A stretch of 64,000 bases of DNA from Stictocephala bisonia (taxonomy: Eukaryota > Arthropoda > Insecta > Hemiptera > Membracidae). The stretch spans positions 248,001-312,000 of the forward strand of contig JAQJVL010000303.1 of assembly GCA_035578905.1 (NCBI GenBank), in the 5' to 3' direction. Positions 1 through 11,335 of the stretch are shown here, in pieces. The notes under the pieces were generated by a model. That model was not told the DNA's origin, did no database searches, and saw only the letters and a list, made by a program, of their open reading frames with translations. The position numbers were made by a program, and so were the translations under genes. Within the stretch, counting starts at the first letter, position 1, and the number at the start of each line of letters is the position of its first letter.

Positions 1-467
1 GTAATTATGAATACAATAAGAGTGCCTAAATATTTTTTTTATTTATTTCTAATGCATCTGATAAAGAAAAAAATTTTAAATATTTTCTATTTATTTTTAT
101 TAAAAAAATAAGGAATATAGAGAAAATATAACAAATACTGTCCTCGCAAAAATTGGTCGACCTCAATCTTCCTTTAAGTGAAAAAAATATTAAAAAATCG
201 ATTGTCGGCAACCGAATAGCTATTAATCGATTCTCTAATACCTTTGGAATAAAATGACATCGATAGCGGCCCCTAAAATAAACAAGCCTGTCGAATATAT
301 ATAAAATAAGTAGTGTCTACATAATATTTTTAGACATAAATACAGCGTCTACTATATAGATGCTGTAGCACTACAGGGGTTAATCTTGACGTTGTCATAC
401 ATTGTAAATATGTTGCGATAATAAACTAAAAATTTATTATTTTTGTTCTTTTTATGAATTCAACTTT
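1..467. other. AT-rich gene-free flank
   Basis: No coding signal, RNA gene or structured repeat was recognised. The only open frames are short and low in complexity. If EMG1 continues to the left it is in intron here, because none of its conserved segments appears on the minus strand. Confidence 0.5.
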
Positions 468-961
468 TCTATATTTATAAAAGAGGATGTTTGTGTATAT
501 ATATATATGTTTGAAGTTTATGCGCTGCCAAACCATCCAACCGATCGCCATGAAACTTTAGGATGTTGTCCTGTATACTCCCGAGATGGTTTCTGTGAAG
601 TTTGATGCAGATCCGTCCACAGGGTCCCGCCCCACGGGCTCCTTAAGATCCCATGTTATTCAAATGGAGAATCTGAATTGTTTACAAAAAACATATGACT
701 GTGTGGTTTAATGTAGTTTCACATGCCATAAGCAGATTGAAGTTCTCACAACAACAGTACTGTATATGTTTTTATTTATTGTAGTTCTACATAATTATTT
801 GTTTTGCTGTTTACTTTTTATGACATGCCTCCTAATAATATTCCAATTCCGCTTGCACTCATTTAATAAATAATGGTTTTTTTCCATAATTTTTTTTATT
901 GCTTTATTTTGATATGTCAATGAAAATGAAAGGTGAGACAACGACCGCCGGGTTCAGCTAG
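468..961 (+). mobile_element. Short non-autonomous Helitron (family A, copy 1)
   Basis: The element starts TCTATATTTATAAAAGAGG and ends GCCGGGTTCAG-CTAG followed by T, the TC...CTRR|T layout of Helitrons. It matches almost end to end a longer minus-strand copy at 41001-41700, and that comparison fixes both ends. This copy lacks the helicase remnant of the longer copy and has an unrelated 60-90 bp stretch in its place, so it is non-autonomous. No terminal inverted repeats or target duplication are seen, as expected for rolling-circle transposons. The base before TC is T rather than the usual A. Confidence 0.85.
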
Positions 962-1401
962 TTTTGTATAAAATAACAATCTTATAATACTTCATATAAT
1001 TTTTTCTTGCAGATAAACTTATTATTAGGATTGTGGTGCCTTAAACATTGATGGCTTGGCCTATAGTATTGTCTAAGATATGATACTTTAGGCTGAATCC
1101 TGCAAAACGGGTCAAAATAGGTTCTTGACCAGGGTTTTTCAACAATACTATGTAAAACTGGTTTGGGAAAGTTTTACAAAATATTTTAGAGGGTCCAGAG
1201 TTCAATATTTTGGCAGGAGCCTTCATTGTGGTTGAATGATTTTATCATATCAATAATGTGTTTTGGGATAGCCTACCCATGTTCTGCAGTGAAAGAAAGG
1301 AACTGACAAGTTACTGCTGAAAGTTATGGACAGTTTCACACTGGTCTAGAAAGTGCAGTTACTTTATGGTATTTAATCTTGATACTTTAATACTTGATTA
1401 A
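962..1401. other. Gene-free stretch before the piggyBac insertion
   Basis: A 61-codon minus-strand frame at 1041-1226 matches no family I know and lacks a convincing splice context. The TTAA at 1398-1401 is the left target duplication of the piggyBac element. Confidence 0.45.
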
Positions 1402-1418
1402 CCCTCCGACTGATGACC

Positions 1419-1475
1419 AACGGCACAGCCGTTCATCAATACCCCTTGTGAAATGATAAAAACGGCACAGCCGTT
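1419..1475. repeat. Paired subterminal palindromes of piggyBac
   Basis: AACGGCACAGCCGTT occurs at 1419-1433 and again at 1461-1475. Each is a perfect 6-bp inverted repeat around ACA, 17 and 59 bp from the left element end. Subterminal repeats of this kind often bind transposase; that role is inferred here. Confidence 0.8.
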
Positions 1476-1751
1476 GGTCAAGTTTGAAGCGCCATTGTGC
1501 GATAACCACTTACGTTATTCGAATGCCGTTTATTCCAATAGTTTCTCGTATTCATAAACAACAATTAATTTTATATAGTACATCTTCGTAATATAACTCA
1601 TTATCAGCTGTTTTGGATCCAAATCACAACATGACGTCATTGACTGACTGACTGACATCTTGTAACTTGACAACTGGTAAACTCCAGTGCTGTTGTTTAT
1701 GTTGTGTGTATACAGTCGCTTTGTGTTGTGAATTGAGTTTATTGTTGTAAA

Positions 1752-3427
1752 ATGGATGACCCTTGTGGTTCAAGTGACATACGTGAGTTATTAGATGAAA
1801 ACATTAGTTCACATGAAGAAAGTGATATATCTGATGATGATATTTCTTTGGAAGACTATTCATCAGGTAGTGGGGATAACTACGAACCTACACAATCTGA
1901 TTTGAGTGATCAAGAAACTGTCAATAATAGTGATGACAGTGCATCAGAATCAGACATACCTCTGGCACAAAGAATACCTCAACCATTTATATGGAGTCGT
2001 GTACTTCCACCTGAACCTGAGCTGAATATTGAGAACGAATTCATGGTAAGAAATTCAGGCATAAGGAACTGCCCACCCAGAAATTCTAGCCCTATTACAT
2101 ATTTCTACTTATTTTTTAGTAATTTCATATGGAACTTATTGGTCAAAGAAACCAATAAATATTGTAAAGACGTATTTCAGAAGAAGAGAGATTCAAACAA
2201 TCTGAAAACATTTTCTCGAATAAATAAATGGAAAGATGTTACAATTAGTGAAATGAAAAAATTCATTGCTATTGTTCTGAACATGGGTCTGATTAGGGAA
2301 AAAGATATTGAAAATTATTGGAGTAAAAAAGGTAATAGGTACATTCCATTCTTTTCAAAAACAATGCCTATAAACAGATTTCAACTCATCAACTCTATGT
2401 TTCATCTAAGTTCAATCCCCGCTCTTCCTCGTAATGATCCAAATCATGACCCATGGCACAAAATTAGAATTTTTTATGATTACATCAATAAACAACTGAA
2501 GGAATTTTTTGTACCCTACCAGGATCTTTCCATTGATGAGTCACTTATAGGCATGAAAAATAGATGTGTATATATAAACTACATGCCAAATAAGAAACAC
2601 GCTAGATTCGGAATTAAAAAATTCGAACTATGTGATAGTAAAACTAATTATGTTTACAATATTGCCTTATATAGTGGTAAAAGTTTTCTAGCTGGAGGTA
2701 CTGAGCCTTTCACTGAGAAGGTTATAATTGATCAATTGAAACCGTCCAATCTTCTCAATAAAGGTTATCATATCTTCACTGATAACTTTTATACCAAGCT
2801 GCCTCTCGCTGACAGACTGTATAAAATGAAAACTTTCATCACAGGAACTGTGAATAAGAATACTAAGGGCCTATGCAAAAATGTTATCCAGGCAAAGCTA
2901 GGTATACAGCAAAGTATATATTATAGGAAAGGCAAAACACTTCTGGTAGGGTACAAACAAAAAGCTCATAGAAAACCTGTATTTTTATTGACAACAGGTT
3001 ACCATGCCGAGGACATAGATGTAAGGAGTAGTAAGGGACAGTGTGCTATAAAACCAGCAGTTATTAATTACTACAATTTGAAAATGGGGGGAGTAGATTG
3101 CAGTGATAAAAGCAGCATAAAAGCAGAGAGGATTTTGTTGATAGCATTGTAAATGAATTAGCTAGCCAGGGAGATGAAGTAGAACTACATATCCCAAATG
3201 AAATGGGTGAAGGACCCTCTCATGGACTTGCTCATTTACCCGGAAAAAATGAGAGAATTTGTGTTGTCTGTGCTGATGTCCCAGGTGTAAAAAGAAAAAG
3301 GAGTGTATTTTGGTGCCCTAGCTGTAACTGTGGGATCCATCCTATATGTTATCCCAAACTACAGCACTATTATAGGCCTACACATGCAGGAAAGAAAAAG
3401 AGGGCTGACTCTGGTGAAGATGATTAA
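1752..3427 (+). pseudogene. piggyBac transposase, broken by internal deletion and frameshift
   Basis: The main frame (1752-3152, 466 codons) has an acidic N-terminus and the piggyBac DDE domain. The three expected catalytic aspartates are visible in DLSIDESLIG, HIFTDNFYTK and MGGVDCSDK. Just after GGVDCSDK the frame runs into 15 unrelated codons and a stop. In another frame, from about 3137 to 3427, the family's C-terminal part resumes (EDFVDSIVNELASQGDE) and ends in the cysteine-rich domain (CVVCADVPG, FWCPSCNCGIHPICY). The segment normally lying between these, about 90-100 residues, is missing, so a deletion also shifted the frame. The DDE active site is present, but a full protein cannot be made. 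A truncated DDE-only product is conceivable. Confidence 0.9.
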
Positions 3428-3485
3428 AAAAAGTGTTGTACATAGTTTCAGTTTTTGTAAAATAACTTTTTTTTGTTGTAAATAA

Positions 3486-3488
<3 letters not shown>

Positions 3489-3539
<51 letters not shown>
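3489..3539. repeat. (TA)n microsatellite
   Basis: About 25 uninterrupted TA units just 3' of the transposase remnant and inside the element. Confidence 0.95.
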
Positions 3540-3542
<3 letters not shown>

Positions 3543-4175
3543 ATAACATTTTTTGTTCAGTATAAAATTCTGCACATTTAGTTCATTTACAGTGTTTTGT
3601 TATTTCAATTAGTGAAAAAGTTATAAACTATCAAACTTCAAGAAACATATATTTCCATTTTTCAAATTTTCAATTTTATTTCAAGGACAAAAAAACAAAT
3701 GAGGTAAGTGTATATTTTTATTGTTTTGTAATAATCTACAACTCTTGACAAAAATAATGATATACAACACAAAATACTTAGGATGTAGCATATATTTTTT
3801 ATGATTTTTTAAAGTTTTCGCTGAGCAAAATGTAAAATAGGTCTATCATTCTGGAAATTCACTACTATCAGTCGAAGGGTTAAATTATGGTATTTAATCA
3901 AAATCAATATTTAACTTTACAGTCAAAATCAAGTTTTCCAAATTTAACAGCAAATTTTAATTTTTTTTTAAGCGAGTGGAAACTGCATAGCCTCAGTCAA
4001 TCAATGTTTTATTCCATTAGTCAAAAAAATTGAAATAGAGCACCTCAATATTACAATTAGTATTATACTAAAATTACATAATTCTAAAAATTAATAAAAA
4101 AAAATAAAAAAGTAGTCTGATTGCTAATTAAATTTAGCAACACAATATTTATTGACCTTTAAGTTACTCACTTAC

Positions 4176-4322
4176 CTTAACAGATTCTAAATGCGCCTGT
4201 TCTAAAATAATTATCAATCGTTTCTCTTGATTTCTAACGTGTGCTATTGACAAATGTTTAGGAGCTGGATCAAATTCTCTTTCACTGTCTTCTTTTAAAC
4301 TCCTTTTTTTGCCTTTACCCAT
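4176..4322 (-). CDS. EMG1: EMG1/NEP1 ribosome biogenesis methyltransferase, first coding exon
   Basis: EMG1/Nep1 is a SPOUT-class methyltransferase that N1-methylates a pseudouridine of 18S rRNA and helps assemble the small ribosomal subunit in the nucleolus. This exon encodes 49 residues from an ATG in good context (GAAATGG). The N-terminus is lysine-rich (MGKGKKRSLKEDSERE), followed by the family's first conserved strand, KRLIIILEQAHLESVK, the counterpart of RRLIVVLEGASLETVK in animal EMG1. The donor AAG|gtaagtg lies at a phase-0 boundary right after LESVK. The rest of the protein (about 190-200 residues) is not found in 1-4175 and should lie left of the window. The piggyBac and Helitron insertions are then intronic. 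Confidence 0.8.
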
Positions 4323-4795
4323 TTCAAGAGTGTAATAACTCAGCCAGGGCCAAGGTAAGACGTTATGGATGTTTATAGTTATTCATTTAGTAAAAAGACG
4401 GTACTCAAATACATGTTTGTTTTGCAGCAATAAGATGGGGTCAGGAGATCAGAACAACATAACCTAACAATGTGACATCTGCCTTCCACCTGTAGCCCAA
4501 GCCAACTCAAAACTCAACCACGCTCACGCACACACATTCATGCGTTCCTATCCAAGTTCCAATCGTTCCCTCGTCACACTGACCAGTGTAGCCAACCCCA
4601 AGGTACACCTCAAATTAGCCCCAAACTTTCCAGAATCAACCCACGATTTATTTCAACAAATCTTTTTCTACTTGTATGTTCATATCAAATCTAGGTTGAT
4701 TAACTAATAAAAATTTTCCATTTACTAACATGTTCGTATATGAAAATAATAACTATAAACTCTAACATTTGAGAAAATGTATTTCAGAGTATTTA
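4323..4795. promoter_or_regulatory. Upstream region of EMG1
   Basis: This stretch runs from the EMG1 start to the first LINE remnant. It is less AT-rich than its surroundings and would hold the EMG1 5' UTR and core promoter. I see no clear TATA box or defined motif; the assignment rests on position only. Confidence 0.35.
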
Positions 4796-6180
4796 TTTAT
4801 TTATTATATCAACGGATAACACCATTTACATCAATGTAACAACCAAAAGAAACATAACCAAGATGGCATCACATACAAGACTAAATAAATAGTTACAAAA
4901 AATATGGACAAATAGAGAAAAAATTTTAACCTTGAAAAATAACATATGGAATAATAAATATAATAGTAGAATAATATAAATAAATAATAGAATAATAAAT
5001 AATAGCAATGAAAAATAGAATCACAATCCATACTCACAAGTCAATAAGAGCAATAAGGAGCGTAAATTAATGGGAAAGTCAGGGAATGAGCTGAAAAACA
5101 AAGAATTCAACAAGAAAGGACTAACAGGTAATAGATTACACACAAATTAAAAAGGAATAAATATCTATAGGCAAAAAAATAAAGAACAAAATAACAAGTC
5201 ATTTAACTGAAATAGAAATTAATTTTTTTAAGGAGGTAACACTCCCACTGAAGAAGACGACGTGGGTTGCTGTCTATCGCAAGACTATAGACAGGCCATT
5301 TTGATACACATAGTTTGAGGAGCAGAATCTACGTCGAAAAGCGGGCATGGAGCGAGTTCCCCTAGGTGTTGCTTATGTCTATATCAGCCAGGATGGAAGG
5401 ACAGTCGACATATGCACTGGAGGAAGAATTCATTAAACAGTTTGAACAGCAATACCAAGTCGGTGTGTTAACGTCTTAACTGGAGGGAGAAGAAGTCCAA
5501 ACTGAGCAGAAACCTCGTTAACTGCAGTGGTCCAATAGGTTAATCCCAGCCTGGGTCCAAGCAGCCTAATGAATCTGTTCTGCACATTTTGCAGTTGATT
5601 TATATGATGAGCTGACAGGGAGACCATATAACAGATTCATATTCGAGAACCGGGCGCACCAGAGATTTTTAGAGGCATACTAATGTGTATGATGAGTTGA
5701 ATCCTCTAGAAGATCTAAATCCAATTCCAATTAAAGAGTTAGCCTTGGCTGTGGCCCTCTCAATATGCTCAAAGGAACTGAGAGAAGAATTCATGACTAC
5801 ACCCAGGTCCCTCACTGAGTCAACTCTCTTCAGCAGAACATTATCAAATTGATAGTTAAATAGGTGAATGTTGTAGCCTCTTTTGAAAGAGACTACCTCA
5901 CACTAGCAATGGCATTCTCCAAGCACCATTCACCGACGAGCGTGAGTGAACGCTGAAGATTCATCTGATCAAGAACTGTGCGGACTCCACCAAATATCTT
6001 CATGTCGTCAGTAAATAAGAGGTAGTTTGGAGAGAGTTTGGCGCCAATGTAATTAATGAATAAACAAAAGCGAAGTTGGCCGAATAGGGAACCCTGACAA
6101 TTGTGCTTGATATAATGTCCTATTCTTTCAAAAACGTCATAATCACCCAGTAGAATGGTTTTAGACAAGGAAGATCCACA
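4796..6180 (-). mobile_element. Jockey-type non-LTR retrotransposon, 5'-truncated
   Basis: On the minus strand 6168-5893 encodes part of a reverse transcriptase: a degraded QGSLFGQLRFCLFINYIG block and LLFTDDMKIF, the catalytic-box region (usually YADD or FADD). Further on, 5627-5433 encodes the C-terminal HHINQLQNVQNRFIRLLG motif typical of jockey-like elements. The 3' region is AT-rich and ends at about 4796 in a TAAA/AATA-type tail, seen as TTTATTTATTTATT on the plus strand. Stops interrupt the frames. It begins near the RT core, the usual 5' truncation. Confidence 0.75.
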
Positions 6181-6545
6181 ACTACAAATCTAACCCTCTT
6201 TACTTTACAAACAGTGTTCTATCTGCCCTTGGTAATGGAAACCAATTGGACTGTGTCTATCTGGATTATAGAAAAGCCTTTGATATAATTAGTCATGCTG
6301 AACTACTTAAGAATTTGGAAGGTTTTTGTATCGGTGGACCATTGTTGAAATGGTTTAAGAGTTATTTGTCTGGCCAAACTCTTCAAGTTAAGATATTCCT
6401 CGGCTCTCTCTAGACCTGTGCATGCAACGTCAGCAGTTCCACGGGATCAGACCTGGGCCCTTCTTGTTCAGATTGTTCAGAAACGATATCGGAGACAACA
6501 TCAAGGGACAACTCTTTTTGTTTGCTGATGATGTTAAGGTACCAA
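6181..6545 (+). mobile_element. Second LINE reverse transcriptase fragment, opposite strand
   Basis: The plus strand encodes NQLDCVYLDYRKAFDIISHA (RT motif A region with D-Y-R-K-A-F-D), then LLKWFKSYLSGQTLQV, then after a frameshift a block ending FLFADDVKV (YADD-type box). It abuts the minus-strand fragment at 6180. The residues it shares with that fragment around FADD/FTDD differ clearly, so the two are probably separate copies. Confidence 0.7.
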
Positions 6546-6681
6546 ATCTCTTTATTCCCGTAGACAATAAAATTATAATATGAAATACAGTGATTGTATG
6601 GGCGTAGTCAACTTCCATATAAGGTATCTATAAAACATTCTATATACATAACTATTAATAAAAAGATTATTACATAAATTA

Positions 6682-6683
<2 letters not shown>

Positions 6684-6739
<56 letters not shown>
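6684..6739. repeat. (TA)n microsatellite
   Basis: About 28 uninterrupted AT units in an AT-rich stretch that has no gene. Confidence 0.95.
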
Positions 6740-6934
6740 CCTTTTTATACCTAACATATTTACATTACATTTAAAGTACATAAAATAGAAGGTTCAAAAT
6801 GTATGCACATGATACTCTTTTGTTGAATAACAGCAATTTTCTAGCAACATATTTCTTATTTGAACTTCAAATTTAGCAACATTCATTGATTTAATTGATA
6901 ACGGTAGTTTGTTTTATAATTTAATAGATAACAA

Positions 6935-7260
6935 TTTATTTATTTATTTACGGCAATACACCATTATACAATTGTTAGTAGGTGGCATACAATAACATTG
7001 GCATACATAAATATGTATGTATGCTACATAGAAACAATAACAAACATAAAAGGAATACAAAAAAAATAGTAAGCCCAAAGCCGGTTCAATAACAACAAGC
7101 CAGGAATGTGAGAACAACTGTAAAAGAACTCAATAACAGTAAACAACCTAACAACAAAAAACAATAATACTTATTTATTATCATCAATTAATAGCTAACA
7201 GAAAACACAAGTAGTTCAAAAACACTATGTTAGTAATAAGTAAAACTATAATTTAATAAT
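6935..7260 (-). mobile_element. LINE 3'-end-like remnant
   Basis: The stretch opens with TTTATTTATTTA-CGGCAATACACCATTATACA, which resembles the terminus at 4796 (TTTATTTATT...ACGGATAACACCATTTACA). This suggests the tail and 3' UTR of a related non-LTR element on the minus strand. No coding part remains. Confidence 0.45.
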
Positions 7261-8012
7261 TATAATGAGGCTTAATAAGTACAAAAAATTATAGATGTTA
7301 TGATGATACAACAGCAAAACAAGAACTACATTTGTAGCTATTGAGAGATGTTGAGTAGGCATTGAAGTCTTTCTTAATATGATTGCAATTTCTAGTGTTA
7401 TTGTTTTCGTTTATCTTCTGATTTGCATATATAAAAGAAAAATATATTGATATATATATATATATATATATATTCAAGGGAGTTGCATTATAATAGAGAA
7501 GTCTTTGGCAATTATAGAAAACGTTTTCACAACGTTCAGTCTGTTTGTGTTTGAATGTCTTTGGTCTTACATAATTCAGGTTCAGAGAATCAGTCTAGGC
7601 AGTTAAGAGTGTTAAGACTAAATCGTTAATTAGTGATTGAAAGTTCAGGGAGAACAAATTGTAGTGAGTTTGTATAGTGGTTTTCTGCGTCATTTTAAAA
7701 TCTAGATTTAGAAGTAAAATAAATAAGGGCGATAATTGTGTTTTTAGGGAAGAGCGGTGCCCACTGTCCAGCAGCTAGTGAAAATAATTCAATTTAAAAA
7801 TTCTAATCTTGTAGCCTGCTCTGCAATGTAAGTGATGTTTTTAGTGTGATATTTGCTTAAAAGAATCGGTTAAATACTACCTAAACCTTTTACATAGCTA
7901 CAGTATTAAACATTCCTATAAAAAAAGTAATACATTTAATGTCTCACACCTGTAACTGAAACATATACACTTAAAATCACATTAGGACCGATTGTGTTAT
8001 TGATTTATAATA
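7261..8012 (+). promoter_or_regulatory. Upstream region of the bZIP gene
   Basis: AT-rich sequence before the CREBZF-like ATG, with a short TA array at 7451-7473. It should hold the 5' UTR and promoter. No specific promoter element stands out. Confidence 0.35.
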
Positions 8013-9050
8013 ATGGCAGAATCAGGCAAAAGAACCTTTGAAACATCCAGTTTAGAAGAAATCAATGCACCATTGGAAGTGATGGGCAAGCGGAAAAGAT
8101 TACTCTCTTGCCATTCTAATCGTAACTCAAGTACAGAGTCACTCTTGTCTAACTCAAATTCAGTACACAATCCCACAGATAATGAATTTTCTAGTGAATC
8201 AGAATTTGAAGAACATGACTATTGTTTGCAGAAGAAAGGCAAAATTAGAGATTCAAGAAAGAATGATTTTTCGGCGAATGGTGACTTTGGTAATAGAACA
8301 TCAATTAGAAGCAGCAAACCTAAATGTAACTCAAAGAACGCTGTGTTAGCAAGAATAAATAGGATAAAAAAGAAGAATTATATTAATAATCTAGAAACTA
8401 GGAATGCAGAATTAGAAGTAGAAAACAAAGCACTTAAGGACTTATTGAATAAAAAACTGGAAGAAATTCATTCACTCAAAAGAGAGACTCTAAATTTACG
8501 TAATGTTATAAGAAACAGAACTGAAATTGGGTCATTGCTAAAATGCATCCATATGAACACAAACCTTCAGATATCTTCTTCATTGTTAAATGAAATGTCT
8601 GCATCTTCTTTTGATAATCCAAGTGACGCTCAGGCTCATCATGCTTCAGCCACCGTCAGCAATGAAGAACCAGCATTCACGGAAGAAGGTAATGGTGGGC
8701 TTAATGATTTTATCTCTAGCATTAATTCTCCGGTTCCCATAATAACTAATATTTTTGACAAAGACAGTTTAGATTTTGGACTTGACACACCAGCTCTAGA
8801 TAAGTCGTATTGCGAGTTTGAAAATGAAATAAGTCAGTTAAATCGGTCTGAGTTAATGACTGACACAAAACTTGCATCTGAATTGATTAATTTTGATGTT
8901 TTGTCAAGGTGTGAAACTCCTTCTAAAGGTTTTGATGATTTTTGCAATAAAGAAAACTTGTTTGATGATATGGGTGTCTGTTTTCATATTGCCAATAAAA
9001 AAGTATCTCTTGAATTTTGTGATACTTGTAACTTAAATGCATCATTGTGA
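8013..9050 (+). CDS. CREBZF: CREBZF/Zhangfei-like bZIP transcription factor
   Basis: A single uninterrupted frame of 345 residues. The bZIP basic region starts near residue 106 (NSKNAVLARINRIKKKNY), with the N-x3-A-x2-R-x-N-R-x-K-K-K pattern of CREBZF rather than the N-x7-R of most bZIPs. A leucine zipper follows at about 126-165 and then LRNVIRNRTEIGSLL, which parallels the stretch after the zipper in vertebrate CREBZF. Serine- and acid-rich flanks are probably disordered. EHDY at residues 67-70 fits the [DE]HxY HCF-1 binding motif known in CREBZF/Zhangfei, LZIP and other HCF-1 partners. CREBZF is a nuclear factor often acting as a co-regulator through heterodimers. The ATG at 8013 is the first in frame; a downstream start cannot be excluded. 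No damage is seen, so it is probably functional. Confidence 0.88.
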   Translation: MAESGKRTFETSSLEEINAPLEVMGKRKRLLSCHSNRNSSTESLLSNSNSVHNPTDNEFSSESEFEEHDYCLQKKGKIRDSRKNDFSANGDFGNRTSIRSSKPKCNSKNAVLARINRIKKKNYINNLETRNAELEVENKALKDLLNKKLEEIHSLKRETLNLRNVIRNRTEIGSLLKCIHMNTNLQISSSLLNEMSASSFDNPSDAQAHHASATVSNEEPAFTEEGNGGLNDFISSINSPVPIITNIFDKDSLDFGLDTPALDKSYCEFENEISQLNRSELMTDTKLASELINFDVLSRCETPSKGFDDFCNKENLFDDMGVCFHIANKKVSLEFCDTCNLNASL

Positions 9051-9175
9051 TTTGAATAATACCATATTTAGAAATCTAACTAACTCGTGTCCAATTTCAA
9101 TAGTTTATTTGTAAACAATACAACGACAATATTTTTAAGTTTACTTGCACAATTTGTTACAAAACCTCAGTTATC
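9051..9175 (+). other. 3' flank of the bZIP gene
   Basis: Short AT-rich stretch after the stop. No AATAAA is seen here; the first good candidate is near 9918, so the 3' UTR may run through the next candidate exon. Confidence 0.35.
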
Positions 9176-11287
9176 ATGAAGATTGTTAATATTCTAACCA
9201 CATCAAGGGATGCAGTATGGTAAGTGTTCTTCATCAAATTAAAATTGTGTATTTGACACCATAATTGAATATCGTTTTTATATATTTATGAATAGATTTC
9301 AAACAAAAACTAAAATATTTCAATACAAACGATATAGTCAGAAGATATTTCCAGACTAGATCGAATCAAAAACCTATTTGATTGATGGTATATGAAACAT
9401 TTGCTGAGATTTCATTAATGCTAATATTAGGAAATTTTAATTATTCTGGAGTAGATGATTGACTATCAATTTATAACTTCTATTGAATTGATTGCTAATG
9501 AAACCTATAACAATTTGGACAGCTGATATCTTATAAATGTCAAAAAAAGGTCATTTTAGTAATTCATAATTGATTGTCAATAGATTTTTGATATTGGATT
9601 TAAGCATGTGGAGACACTTATCGTACTGCGCCACAAAAATAGCTTTACCCACCAATATTAATGTAGCCTATCCATATTAAAATATTAAGCTTTAAATCAT
9701 GTAATGTAGATATGCTGGAAGAAATATATTTTATTTCTAAGAATATAAACATTTTAACTATAATTGTCTCAGTTGAATAACAGTTTGCAGTAGGCTCATA
9801 CTTGAGTTGTATTGTTAAATTATCAAGAACAATATTATGTGTAGTCTACCAATTTTTGTTTTTTGGAACTAAACTGTATCCTATAGATGCAACTCTTTGT
9901 TGTTAATTTAGTTTTGTAAATAAATTTACATCTTAGAATTTTTTAAAGTTGGTCTCTACCATAAGTTAGAATATTGTATCCTCATTTAAAATTTTTACTT
10001 ATTAAGTTAACAAATATGAACACTAATATTTTATTGTAATATGTATAGTAATTAAAAATTGTTGAATTATACATCTACAGGTCTAATGTATTAAAAAAAC
10101 ATGTTTTCAGATGTGTTTTAGTTTATTTTCTAAAAATTGTACTACACATATATCTTTTTTCAGCTTTTGTTGCTGTTGTTCTGTGGGTGATGGCGTTGCA
10201 CACATTCTGCCAGCCTTACTAAGTATGGTGTAGTTAATATATACTGCATCTCTTTTGTTACAGATTTCTTTACTTAAAGGTACGGAGCTCACAGAATTGT
10301 TTGTATAGATATTTTTATAAGAGAATGCGAATAATAAATTAAAAAAATATAGGAATAAATAGTATAACATTTTTTGTCATACAGCAGTTTTTATTTATTT
10401 TTTATTGCTTTAAGTAATTTCATTTCCTTGTATAAAGAGGATATTATACTAATAAATTTCAATCTTATTTTATCTTGTAAAAAGATGTTGTAGAGCAAAA
10501 TAAGCATTTATATCAATACCACTGTAAGTGTATGGGTGGGCGAGTGGATCAGTACCACTGCACATATATCCTGAGTGTGTCAATACCACTGAACCTGTAT
10601 GGGTGGGTGTGGGGGTCAATACCACTTATAGGCTATGAGTGTGTGGGTCAATAACACCATACGTGTATGGGTGGGCAGGTGAAACCATACCACTGTGCTT
10701 GTATAGGTGGGTGAGTGTGCACACTGTACAAATTAATATTTTCAGGAGTTGCACTATATAAATGATAGCCTATATGTTCAATAGGCTCTCATTTATATTT
10801 TGTCATGCCATAGCAAGAATTTTAGTTAAACAAAACTAAAAATACAAATAGAGTAATACATAAAACAATTTTAACTGCATTAGACACCTTTAATAGTTCT
10901 TGTCTACAACCATTATAATCTGTCATACAGTTTTTAGTTCCTTTGGAATTTCTATTTATGGCTTATGTTGTTGAAACATTTAGCATCCACTTATATTGTT
11001 TTATCGTCTTGAAAATTGTTTTACAACGTTCTTTTAAGGTGATTTTACTTTTTGTATTATTACTTGTCACTATTAAATTAGTACTAGACAAAATTTTTAT
11101 AGCACAAATTAATATGGACTCTTCAATGTAATAGATCAGTATACTATATACACACACAAAAAGAAAAGGTATCAGACCAGTAAAATTTGGTTAAGATTGT
11201 CCAGGCGATGCAAATCATTGAACATATGTGGTACAATCTTGATTTTAAATTTAGGAAAAATTTATAATAATCAGTGCAAAGAAATAT

Positions 11288-11335
<48 letters not shown>

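Larger units (their letters stand above)
1402..3879 (+). mobile_element. piggyBac DNA transposon, complete ends, defective transposase
   Basis: Both ends are readable: TTAA (1398-1401) then CCCTCCGACTGATGACC on the left, and ATCAGTCGAAGGG then TTAA (3880-3883) on the right. The right end reversed, CCCTTCGACTGAT, matches the left TIR with one mismatch in 13. The 2478-bp length is close to that of classic autonomous piggyBac elements. Subterminal palindromes lie inside the left end, and a TA microsatellite inside the right end. It sits about 300 bp downstream of EMG1 exon 1, presumably in EMG1 intron 1. The intact TTAA duplications suggest a fairly recent insertion, but the transposase is broken. 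Confidence 0.95.

Noticed and set aside
1041..1226. Possible second EMG1 exon (61-codon minus-strand frame)
   Set aside because: None of the conserved EMG1 motifs (such as the HQSLLML or RIPRTF regions) is present.
3359..3575. Two overlapping minus-strand frames rich in IYIYIY
   Set aside because: They are translations of the TA microsatellite inside the piggyBac element.
5240..6545. Twin-primed single LINE insertion
   Set aside because: The overlap around the catalytic box differs markedly between the two halves, so one source RNA is unlikely.
10943..11157. Hydrophobic frames on both strands suggesting a membrane protein
   Set aside because: AT-rich composition alone yields Leu/Ile/Phe-rich frames; no start context, splice signals or family match.
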